A stretch of DNA of 24,575 nt, from assembly GCA_024645155.1 (NCBI GenBank), contig JAHEGF010000013.1, positions 1-24,575 of the forward strand. Direction: 5' to 3'. The notes beneath the pieces were generated by a model. That model was not told where the DNA came from and did not search any database. It saw only the letters and a list, made by a program, of their open reading frames with translations. Within the stretch, counting starts at the first letter, position 1. Each line of letters opens with the position of its first letter. The DNA is from Phyllobacteriaceae bacterium (GTDB lineage: Bacteria > Pseudomonadota > Alphaproteobacteria > Rhizobiales > Rhizobiaceae). A program made the translations under genes and the position numbers. Below, in pieces: positions 17,468 through 23,936 of this stretch.

Positions 17468-17499
17468 TCGTTTTTCGCGCGTATGGCGGCTTTCCGGGT

Positions 17500-18822
17500 C
17501 TATTTTCCATAAACATGATCCGGTAGCCAGAGCGCGATTTCCGGGAACATCATGACCAGTGTCAATGCGACAATCATGACTCCCACAAAGGGAACGATTG
17601 AACGGTAAATGTCGCCCAGACCGATTTCCGGCGGTGCCATCGCACGCATCAAAAACAGATTGTAGCCGAAAGGCGGCGTCATGTAGGCGATCTGTGTGGT
17701 GATCGTATAAAGTACGCCATACCAGATCAGGTCGAAACCGAGCGCATTGACCAGCGGTACATAGAGCGGGGCAACGATGACCAGCATGGCGGTATCGTCG
17801 AGGAATGTGCCCATCAACAGAAACGACAATTGCATCAAGATGAGAATGACCCACGGGTCGAGTCCGAGCTGGCCGACAAAAAGGTTCTCTATGGCTTTCA
17901 CGGCGCCAAGACCATCAAATACGGCACCAAATCCTAGCGCTGCCAGAATGATCCACATGAACATGCACGAGATTGCCAGGGTCTGGCGTATAGATACCTC
18001 AAACACGTCGCGGTTCATCCGCCCCTTGATCACTGCAGCAAGAAATGCGGTTATTGCTCCAAGCGCGGAGCTTTCGACAAGGCTTGTCCAGCCGTTGATG
18101 AACGGAATCATCATCGCCATGAAAATGGCGATCGGAAGCAGCCCTGCGCGCAACAGGCGCAGTTTTTCTCTCATCGGGACATCGCGCTCTTCATACGGCA
18201 ATGCCGGGCCAAGTGACGGCTGAATCCGGCAGCGGATAACAATATAGACAATGAAAAGCCCAGCCATCATCAGGCCGGGTATGACGCCGGCGAGCCACAA
18301 CTGGCCAACCGGCTGGCGCGCGATCATCGCGTACAGCACAAGCACGACAGAAGGCGGCACGAGTATTCCCAGTGACGATCCGGCCTGGATGACCCCGGTG
18401 ACCATACGTTTGTCGTAGCCGCGCCTGAGAAGCTCCGGCAACGCGATAGTCGCACCGATGGCCATGCCGGCCACCGACAGGCCGTTCATCGCCGAGACCA
18501 GGACCATGAGGAGGATCGTCCCGATGGCAAGACCGCCATTGAGCGGTCCCATCCAGACGTGGAACATCTTATACAAATCATCGGCAATCCGGGATTCCGA
18601 CAGGACATAACCCATGAATATGAACATCGGCAATGTCAGGAGCGGGTACCATTTCATCAGTTTCATTGCTGCCGAAAAAGGAATGTCGGAACCTCCGACC
18701 CCCCAGAGAGAAAGCGCCGCAATTGCACCGACAGCACCCACTGCTCCAAACACACGCTGCCCCGTCATGAGCATCAGCATCATGGAAGCAAACATCGTTA
18801 GCGCGATCATTTCATAGGACAT
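17500..18822 (-). CDS. TRAP transporter large permease (DctM family)
   Basis: DctM is the main transport channel of the TRAP system. The 440-residue protein is almost entirely hydrophobic, with about 11-12 predicted membrane helices beginning at MIALTMFASMMLMLM. SAMNGLSVAGMAIGATIALPELLRRGYDK-type sequence (quoted in part: ALPELLRRGYDK) and LGILVPPSVVLVLYAM are family signatures, as is FLDDTAMLVIVAPL near the end. ATG at 18822 shares one base with the small-subunit stop (TAATG) and has AGGGAGAT upstream. A longer in-frame opening to 19056 only covers the small-subunit gene in another frame and is rejected. Confidence 0.95.
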   Translation of the reverse strand: MSYEMIALTMFASMMLMLMTGQRVFGAVGAVGAIAALSLWGVGGSDIPFSAAMKLMKWYPLLTLPMFIFMGYVLSESRIADDLYKMFHVWMGPLNGGLAIGTILLMVLVSAMNGLSVAGMAIGATIALPELLRRGYDKRMVTGVIQAGSSLGILVPPSVVLVLYAMIARQPVGQLWLAGVIPGLMMAGLFIVYIVIRCRIQPSLGPALPYEERDVPMREKLRLLRAGLLPIAIFMAMMIPFINGWTSLVESSALGAITAFLAAVIKGRMNRDVFEVSIRQTLAISCMFMWIILAALGFGAVFDGLGAVKAIENLFVGQLGLDPWVILILMQLSFLLMGTFLDDTAMLVIVAPLYVPLVNALGFDLIWYGVLYTITTQIAYMTPPFGYNLFLMRAMAPPEIGLGDIYRSIVPFVGVMIVALTLVMMFPEIALWLPDHVYGK

Positions 18823-19328
18823 TACAGATCGATCTCCCTTATCGTTGCAATGTCCTTGAAAAGTTCGGATATCGCCTGAAGCAGCATGATCGTGAACCCG
18901 GCGCACATGATGACCTTGATCGGCCAGAGATAGGGCCGCCAGGCTGTCGGACTGCGTTCGCCATATTGGAAGGAGTAACTGGTACTTTCGATCGCGCCGT
19001 AGAGCAGCACCCCGAGAAAGAAGATCAGGAACAGGACCGAAAAAGCGTCCACCCATGCCTTCTTTCGCACAGACCAGCCGCCATAGAGCAAATCCATGCG
19101 TACATTGGATCCCAGCTGGATCGAATAGGGCCCGCCGAGGATGTAATAGGTGACCATTGCAAACTGGGCCATCTCAAGCGTCCACAGCGAAGGCAGGAAA
19201 AATGTCTTGGATACCGACGACCACAAAAGGATCCCCGCCATGACAAAAATGCCGTACATGGTGAACCGGCCGATTCTGTAGTTTATCCGGTCCACGATCC
19301 GGATATAAGAACGCAGAAATCCGATCAC
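18822..19328 (-). CDS. TRAP transporter small permease (DctQ family)
   Basis: DctQ is the small four-helix membrane subunit that partners DctM. About 168 residues are predicted, with four hydrophobic segments (FTMYGIFVMAGILLW; QFAMVTYYILGGPYSI; FSVLFLIFFLGVLLYGA; VIMCAGFTIMLLQAI). GTG at 19328 makes a GTGA overlap with the upstream hydrolase stop and has GGAG about eight bases before it, so it was preferred. Another GTG at 19361 would add 11 residues and overlap the hydrolase gene by 37 bases. Family membership is clear; the exact start is uncertain. Confidence 0.9.
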   Translation of the reverse strand: MIGFLRSYIRIVDRINYRIGRFTMYGIFVMAGILLWSSVSKTFFLPSLWTLEMAQFAMVTYYILGGPYSIQLGSNVRMDLLYGGWSVRKKAWVDAFSVLFLIFFLGVLLYGAIESTSYSFQYGERSPTAWRPYLWPIKVIMCAGFTIMLLQAISELFKDIATIREIDL

Positions 19329-20110
19329 GCTGTTCTCCGCCCGTTTGCCGGAAGCCTGCACGTTTCAAGCGCTTTTGTCAGAACGCTGTGGATCAAACCG
19401 GCTAGCGTCCGGCATTGATCTTCGTTCGCGACGAGGTCGTTTCTGATCTCCAGCATCACGTTCAATATCCCGTTGGCGATGCCATGCAGTTTGAGGGTGT
19501 GCGTGACACCGTCTTTAGCGTCGTAGGGCATGTTTCGCTGAACATTCATTTTTGTTGCAGACGGCGCAATCGTCAACATCGCATCAGCCAGCCTGCTGTC
19601 GCTGTCATGGAGGATACCAAGCTCCACATCGCGCAATTTGCCGTGGTAAACCGGCGTGAAACTGTGGACTGTTACCAGGGCAGCGCCCGGACCGAGGCGC
19701 GCCAGGTTTTCGCGCACACAATGTTCAAAGGGGCGGTAATAGTTTTCTATCCGCAAATCACGCTCCCCCGCGTCAATATCAATGTTTCCCGGGATATCGA
19801 ACCGCTCACTGCGCTTCGGTATTGCGTCCGGGGCTTCGGTAGAGCGGTTGCAGTCAAATACAAGCCGGGAAACTTCGCTGTAAACCAACGGCGCATTGAG
19901 CAAGTTACTGAGTTTGGTTGCTACGTTCTTTGCACCCGGATCCCAGGCAATGTGACTATTCAATGCCTCCGGAGGCAGGCCCAAATCGCCATAGCGGCGC
20001 GGAATATGGTTGCTCGCATGTTCGCAAACCAAAAGCAGCGGGAACGCGCCATTCGGGTTTAAGACGGATACCACCGGTTCTGACGCGTGACTGGTGCGCG
20101 GCGTGGCCAT
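19325..20110 (-). CDS. N-formylglutamate amidohydrolase family hydrolase
   Basis: It is a 261-residue member of the FGase family (PF05013), metal-dependent hydrolases acting on N-substituted glutamate amides. CEHASNHIP (29-37, with His31), SRLVFDCNRS (81-90, with Asp86 and Arg89) and ALVTVHSFTP (144-153, with His149) mark the likely metal and substrate site. ATG at 20110 has GGGAGGGA about nine bases upstream. It is the first gene of the operon and overlaps the TRAP small subunit. In histidine degradation this family releases formate from N-formylglutamate, but no hut genes are nearby. With a GS-like ligase downstream, hydrolysis of a gamma-glutamyl product is a reasonable guess but unproven. 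Confidence 0.87.
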   Translation of the reverse strand: MATPRTSHASEPVVSVLNPNGAFPLLLVCEHASNHIPRRYGDLGLPPEALNSHIAWDPGAKNVATKLSNLLNAPLVYSEVSRLVFDCNRSTEAPDAIPKRSERFDIPGNIDIDAGERDLRIENYYRPFEHCVRENLARLGPGAALVTVHSFTPVYHGKLRDVELGILHDSDSRLADAMLTIAPSATKMNVQRNMPYDAKDGVTHTLKLHGIANGILNVMLEIRNDLVANEDQCRTLAGLIHSVLTKALETCRLPANGRRTA

Positions 20111-20136
20111 TGTGTTGAATCCCTCCCGATATGTAA

Positions 20137-20161
20137 AATTCTCTTCATTGCAAGGGGAATT
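20137..20161. promoter_or_regulatory. Candidate operator of the catabolic operon
   Basis: AATTCTCTT (20137-20145) and AAGGGGAATT (20152-20161) form an inverted repeat with one bulge and one wobble-type mismatch around CATTGC. The repeat covers the predicted -10 and the whole spacer of the operon promoter, a typical place for a repressor site. Assignment to the adjacent RpiR-type regulator is inferred from position. Confidence 0.4.
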
Positions 20162-20166
20162 GTCAA
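20138..20166 (-). promoter_or_regulatory. Candidate promoter of the catabolic operon
   Basis: A perfect TTGACA (20166-20161) is followed by 17 bases and GAGAAT (20143-20138; four of six matches to TATAAT). The -10 ends 27 bases before the start codon of the hydrolase gene. It is predicted from sequence. Confidence 0.55.
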
Positions 20167-20188
20167 TAATCGTTCTGAAATATATTCT
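20160..20188 (+). promoter_or_regulatory. Candidate regulator promoter with a GAA-N5-TTC site
   Basis: TTGTCA (20160-20165) and TATTCT (20183-20188) are 17 bases apart. The -35 overlaps the -35 of the opposite promoter, so the two transcription units compete for the same few bases. The small palindrome GAAATATATTC (20177-20187) lies over this -10. Rhizobial IolR, also RpiR-type, is known to use GGAA-N6-TTCC, a related but not identical layout. Confidence 0.4.
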
Positions 20189-20193
20189 TCTCC

Positions 20194-20211
20194 GCCGGCA
20201 CCCATGCCGGT
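20194..20211 (+). repeat. Inverted repeat in the regulator leader
   Basis: CCGGCA (20195-20200) and TGCCGG (20205-20210) form a six-base stem with a CCCA loop, extended by a G-T pair. It lies in the leader about 25 bases before the TTG start of the regulator. It could be a second operator or an mRNA hairpin affecting translation; nothing decides between them. Confidence 0.35.
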
Positions 20212-20235
20212 ACGCTGCCGAAAGGGAGAGTTCAC

Positions 20236-21102
20236 TTGACCCAAAATACGATCGCGGAGCGCCTTCGGGAGAAAAATGAAGTGCTGACGCGGGCAGAGCG
20301 TCAGCTTGCGGGTATTGTGCTCAAAAACTATCCGGCATCAGGTCTGGGAACGATTACCACCATCGCCGAGGCAGCCGGTGTTTCCACACCTACGGTTGCC
20401 CGTCTTGTTCAAAAGCTCGGTTTTTCGGGCTTTCCGGCGTTTCAGGCGGCGTTACGGAATGAATTGAACGAGAAAATTTCCGGCCCAATCGCCAAGCGGG
20501 ATCGCTGGGCCGACAACGCACCGGACGCGCACATACTGAACCGCTTCACCGACGCGGTAATCGGCAACATCAGTCAGACGCTGGGCGAAATCGATACGGA
20601 AAGCTTCGATAACGCCTGCGACCTGATCAGCGATCCGAAACGCGCAATCTTCGTTGTTGGCGGACGGATCACGCGGACTCTGGCCGACTACTTTTTTCTG
20701 CATGTGCAGGTGATCCGCAGCGGCGTTACCCACATCAGTTCCAATTCCAACGCCTGGCCGCACTACCTGCTGGACATCAAGCAGGGGGATGTGGTCGTGA
20801 TTTTCGACATACGCCGCTACGAAAACAGCACGTTGCGCCTGGCCGAAATCGCAAGGGAGCGTGGCGCAGTTATCATCCTGGTGACCGACCAGTGGCAGTC
20901 GCCGATCGATGCATTTGCCGACATCTGCTTCTGCAACAAGATAGTTGTCCCGTCCGCGTGGGATTCGTCGGTGACAAGCACATTGCTGGTAGAGATCATT
21001 ATCGCCGAAGTGCAGGAGCGCCATTGGGAAACGACACGGCGCCGGATGGAAGATCTGGAAGAGATGTTCGACAAGACGAGGTTCTTCCGAAAATTTTCGT
21101 GA
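20236..21102 (+). CDS. RpiR/MurR-family transcriptional regulator
   Basis: The 288-residue protein has an N-terminal RpiR helix-turn-helix domain (about 1-75; TTIAEAAGVSTPTVARLVQKLG at about 41-62, quoted from its central part) and a C-terminal SIS domain (about 125-260; AIFVVGGRITRTLA, GDVVVIFDIRRY). The SxSGxT-type sugar-phosphate loop of classical SIS regulators is replaced by FDIRRYENST (190-199). The start is TTG at 20236 with AGGGAGAG five bases upstream. It is transcribed away from the TRAP/GS operon and is probably its local repressor, and it converges on the ugp-like operon. The family is secure; the ligand is unknown. Confidence 0.92.
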   Translation: MTQNTIAERLREKNEVLTRAERQLAGIVLKNYPASGLGTITTIAEAAGVSTPTVARLVQKLGFSGFPAFQAALRNELNEKISGPIAKRDRWADNAPDAHILNRFTDAVIGNISQTLGEIDTESFDNACDLISDPKRAIFVVGGRITRTLADYFFLHVQVIRSGVTHISSNSNAWPHYLLDIKQGDVVVIFDIRRYENSTLRLAEIARERGAVIILVTDQWQSPIDAFADICFCNKIVVPSAWDSSVTSTLLVEIIIAEVQERHWETTRRRMEDLEEMFDKTRFFRKFS

Positions 21103-21170
21103 GCAGAAAACTTGCCGGTGACGGTGCAGCAGTACCGTATGAAAATCCGACAAATCCGCATGTTAACGCG

Positions 21171-22010
21171 CTACATGGAAGATGAATTTCGGTCCACGGG
21201 CAGGTTCAATGTCTTGAAAAACCAGCGCTGGACCGCCAGCAACAGGACGAGGGGCGGTACGATGGAAATGACTGCCAACGCCATTCCGGGTCCAGATATC
21301 GGTCCAACCAGCTGAATTCCGCGAACAAGCGTGTAGAGACTGTCATCGGTGCTGATCATGATCGGCCACAAATACTGATTCCAGCCAATCATGAACGCAA
21401 TGGCGAAGATTCCGCCGGTTGCGGGCCACGACAAGGGAATGACAATGTCGATCAGGAAACGGATTGGCCCCGCACCGTCGAGTGTCGCGGCTTCGATCAA
21501 CTCACCGGGCAGGGATTTGAAATACTGGCGATAGAAAAAGGTTCCAAGTGCGGCAGCGATCACCGGCAGAACGATGCCAAGACGGGTATTGATCAGTCCG
21601 AGGTCGGAAGTCACCTCGAAGGTGTTGATAAAACGCGATTCCAGCGGAAATAGTAAAGTAACCAGAACGAGCCAGAAAACGAAACCGGCGCGGCTGAACT
21701 TGAAAAACACGATCGCATAGGCTGTGAGCAGCGAAAACACAGTGGTCAGGCTTGCTACTCCCGCACCGACGAGAAGCGAATTGCCCAGCATGGCAAGGGG
21801 TGTCACACGGTCACTGAACCCGGCTTCAAGGAGTATCACCGTCCGGTAGTTTTCAAGCATGTGACCACCCCAACTCAACTGCAGTCCTTCTCTGGCCAGT
21901 GTTGCCGTTGGGTGCGTGGACGACAGGAAAATCGCCGCGACAGGCAGGATCAGAAATGCCGTGCCGGCGAGCAGTATCAGATGGTTGATGACATTTCTGG
22001 CGATGGTCAT
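21171..22010 (-). CDS. Second UgpE/MalG-type ABC permease
   Basis: It is an inner-membrane permease subunit of a carbohydrate/glycerol-phosphate-type ABC importer, about 279 residues with six predicted helices. The EAA loop that docks the ATPase reads EAATLDGAGPIRFLIDIVIP, and GWNQYLWPIM follows as in UgpE. It resembles the ugpE product at 23936-24575 across its length but is clearly diverged. ATG at 22010 is preferred; GTG codons at 22019 and 22022 are alternatives with no better ribosome-binding site. It follows the phosphatase gene by 24 bases, so it is probably the last gene of the ugp-like operon. It may form an alternative transporter with a shared ATPase, or belong to a system with missing partners. 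Confidence 0.9.
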   Translation of the reverse strand: MTIARNVINHLILLAGTAFLILPVAAIFLSSTHPTATLAREGLQLSWGGHMLENYRTVILLEAGFSDRVTPLAMLGNSLLVGAGVASLTTVFSLLTAYAIVFFKFSRAGFVFWLVLVTLLFPLESRFINTFEVTSDLGLINTRLGIVLPVIAAALGTFFYRQYFKSLPGELIEAATLDGAGPIRFLIDIVIPLSWPATGGIFAIAFMIGWNQYLWPIMISTDDSLYTLVRGIQLVGPISGPGMALAVISIVPPLVLLLAVQRWFFKTLNLPVDRNSSSM

Positions 22011-22034
22011 GCAGCGCACCACCGGGCCCGGCGA

Positions 22035-22829
22035 TTACTCACCAAATGCCTGATCTGCCATTTCGACGAGTTCGTCGAAAACCGCCGTCGCAGTTGCAAT
22101 CACCCGGCCGCCCTTTTCCAGCATGGCATCGGCACTTTGCTGTTCGGTTCGGCCGCCCGCCTCGCTGACAAGCAATTGTCCGGCAAGGCAGTCCCATGCG
22201 TTCATATGCGGCTCGACATATCCGATCAGGCGCCCCGAAGCCACATAGCAAAGCATCAGGCCGCCGGACGCATTGCGATAGAAAAGGCCGCCGCGCCGGA
22301 CGAGTTCCGCGACGAAGCGGGCTACAAGTTCCGTTGAGGTTCGGCTGTTCATGCCGACACCGGTGTTGCCGGCATTGACGCCTATTGTTTTGGCAACCCT
22401 GACCGGCGCGTCGTTGAGAAATGCACCACATCCAAGTCCAGCCCAGAACAACTCGTCGTGCGAGGGATCATGGATCGCAGCGATTTTTGTCCTGTCTTCG
22501 TGCACGCAGGCAATTATGACGCACCATGCCGGCGTGCCGGTCACGAAATTTGCCGTTCCGTCGATCGGGTCGATAACCCACGTAAAACCCGAACGGCTTT
22601 CGACACGTCCGTGCTCCTCGCCGACAATACCGTCTTCGGGATAGGTCTCCGCAAGCCTGGTACGTATGAATGTTTCAACGTCCAGATCGGCGTTGGACAC
22701 CATGTCCTGCACACCCTTGGGTTCAACAATCAATTCGGAAATCGACCGGAAGAAGCCAAGTGCCATTTGTCCCGCATCGCGCGCAAGCGCCTTGGCAAAT
22801 TCCAGCCGTGATCCGATTTTTTCGTCCAA
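22035..22829 (-). CDS. Inositol-monophosphatase-family phosphatase
   Basis: It is a 264-residue Mg-dependent phosphatase of the IMPase/HisN/CysQ superfamily. The metal site is intact: GEEHG (Glu71), WVIDPIDGTANF (Asp87, Asp90) and NAWDCLAGQLLVSEAGG (Asp213). TTG at 22829 is supported by GGGAGG seven bases upstream; no ATG fits the N-terminal domain. It lies 30 bases after ugpC and 24 before the second permease, so it is co-transcribed with an importer. A role in removing phosphate from the imported compound is inferred from this. HisN-like or inositol-1-phosphatase activity cannot be excluded from sequence. Confidence 0.92.
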   Translation of the reverse strand: MDEKIGSRLEFAKALARDAGQMALGFFRSISELIVEPKGVQDMVSNADLDVETFIRTRLAETYPEDGIVGEEHGRVESRSGFTWVIDPIDGTANFVTGTPAWCVIIACVHEDRTKIAAIHDPSHDELFWAGLGCGAFLNDAPVRVAKTIGVNAGNTGVGMNSRTSTELVARFVAELVRRGGLFYRNASGGLMLCYVASGRLIGYVEPHMNAWDCLAGQLLVSEAGGRTEQQSADAMLEKGGRVIATATAVFDELVEMADQAFGE

Positions 22830-22859
22830 TGAGGCGCCTCCCGGGAAGATAGCGATCGG

Positions 22860-23936
22860 TCAGATCAGGCGCTCACCGGTATCCTTGCGGAAAACAAATG
22901 CCTGGTCTGGATCAAAACGCAGTTTCAACGTCTCCTCGCTTTTTGGCAGCATCCCCTGTTCGGTTTTCAGGCACAGTTCCGTTTCCTCGTCACCATTGCT
23001 TGCAGCACCGACAAGGGCACCGTAGATCAGATTGTCACCGCCATGTTGTTCAACAATATCCACACGCATTTGCAATTGGCTCCTGCCGTTGGTTGCAAGG
23101 GCTTCGGGGCGAATGCCAAGCACAAGTTCGGCATCTTCGGGCAGGTTCTTGAATCCTGAGAGTTCGATGTCACCGCTGACGAGCTTTTTGCCATCAAACC
23201 GGGCAGGGATACGATTAATCTGCGGAGAGCCGATAAACGATGCGACAAACAGTGTTGCAGGATTTGAATACAGTTCCATGGGCGCGCCAATTTGTTCTAC
23301 CCGGCCGTTGTTGATGACCGCAAGACGGTCTGCGAGCGTCATGGCTTCCGTTTGATCATGGGTTACGTAAATGCTGGTGACACCGATCTTGCGCTGCAGG
23401 CGTTTGATTTCAATTCGCATCTGGACGCGAAGCTTGGCGTCGAGGTTTGACAGCGGTTCATCGAAAAGAAAGACCTTCGGACTGCGCACAATGGCGCGGC
23501 CCATGGCAACGCGCTGGCGCTGTCCGCCGGAAAGCTGGTTTGGTTGCCGGTCGAGAAAGTCCGCGATACGCAACATTTCTGCCGCTTCCAGAACTTTCCC
23601 GGCTATTTCGGATTTGGGTATCCCGCGGTTCTTCAGGCCATAGGACATGTTGCCGCGAACTGTCATGTGCGGGTAAAGAGCGTAGTTTTGAAACACCATT
23701 GCGACATCGCGATCGGCTGGCGACACATCGTTGATACGCCGGCCATCGATATCAATCTCACCCTTTGTCACTGATTCCAGGCCGGCGATCATGCGCAGCA
23801 GGGTGGATTTGCCGCACCCCGACGGCCCGACGAAAACGATGAACTCCCCATTGTCGATATCCATGTCAACGCCACGCACGGCGATCGCGCCATTTGGATA
23901 AGTCTTATGGACGTCTGCTAGTTTAACCCGAGCCAT
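22860..23936 (-). CDS. ugpC: sn-glycerol-3-phosphate-type ABC transporter ATPase UgpC
   Basis: It is the ATP-hydrolysing subunit of a CUT1-type importer, 358 residues. Walker A GPSGCGKST is at 37-45, the Q-loop glutamine at 83, the signature LSGGQ at 135-139, Walker B FLFDE at 156-160 and the switch histidine at 193 (VTHDQ). The C-terminal third is the MalK-type regulatory TOBE region, with FVASFIGSPQIN (a UgpC-like junction). ATG at 23936 overlaps the ugpE stop by one base (TAATG). The close match to E. coli UgpC motifs and the UgpE-like neighbour support ugpC, but related importers for other polyols share this ATPase, so substrate identity is moderate. Confidence 0.9.
   Translation of the reverse strand: MARVKLADVHKTYPNGAIAVRGVDMDIDNGEFIVFVGPSGCGKSTLLRMIAGLESVTKGEIDIDGRRINDVSPADRDVAMVFQNYALYPHMTVRGNMSYGLKNRGIPKSEIAGKVLEAAEMLRIADFLDRQPNQLSGGQRQRVAMGRAIVRSPKVFLFDEPLSNLDAKLRVQMRIEIKRLQRKIGVTSIYVTHDQTEAMTLADRLAVINNGRVEQIGAPMELYSNPATLFVASFIGSPQINRIPARFDGKKLVSGDIELSGFKNLPEDAELVLGIRPEALATNGRSQLQMRVDIVEQHGGDNLIYGALVGAASNGDEETELCLKTEQGMLPKSEETLKLRFDPDQAFVFRKDTGERLI

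Noticed and set aside
18823..19056. In-frame 78-codon extension of the TRAP large permease, suggesting a fusion
   Set aside because: It is only the dctQ gene read in another frame; the small subunit is complete in its own frame and a TAATG junction with a ribosome-binding site marks the real start.
21103..21170. Terminator between the regulator and the second permease
   Set aside because: ACGGT/ACCGT with an eight-base loop is the best stem in the 68-base convergent gap, with no T-run.
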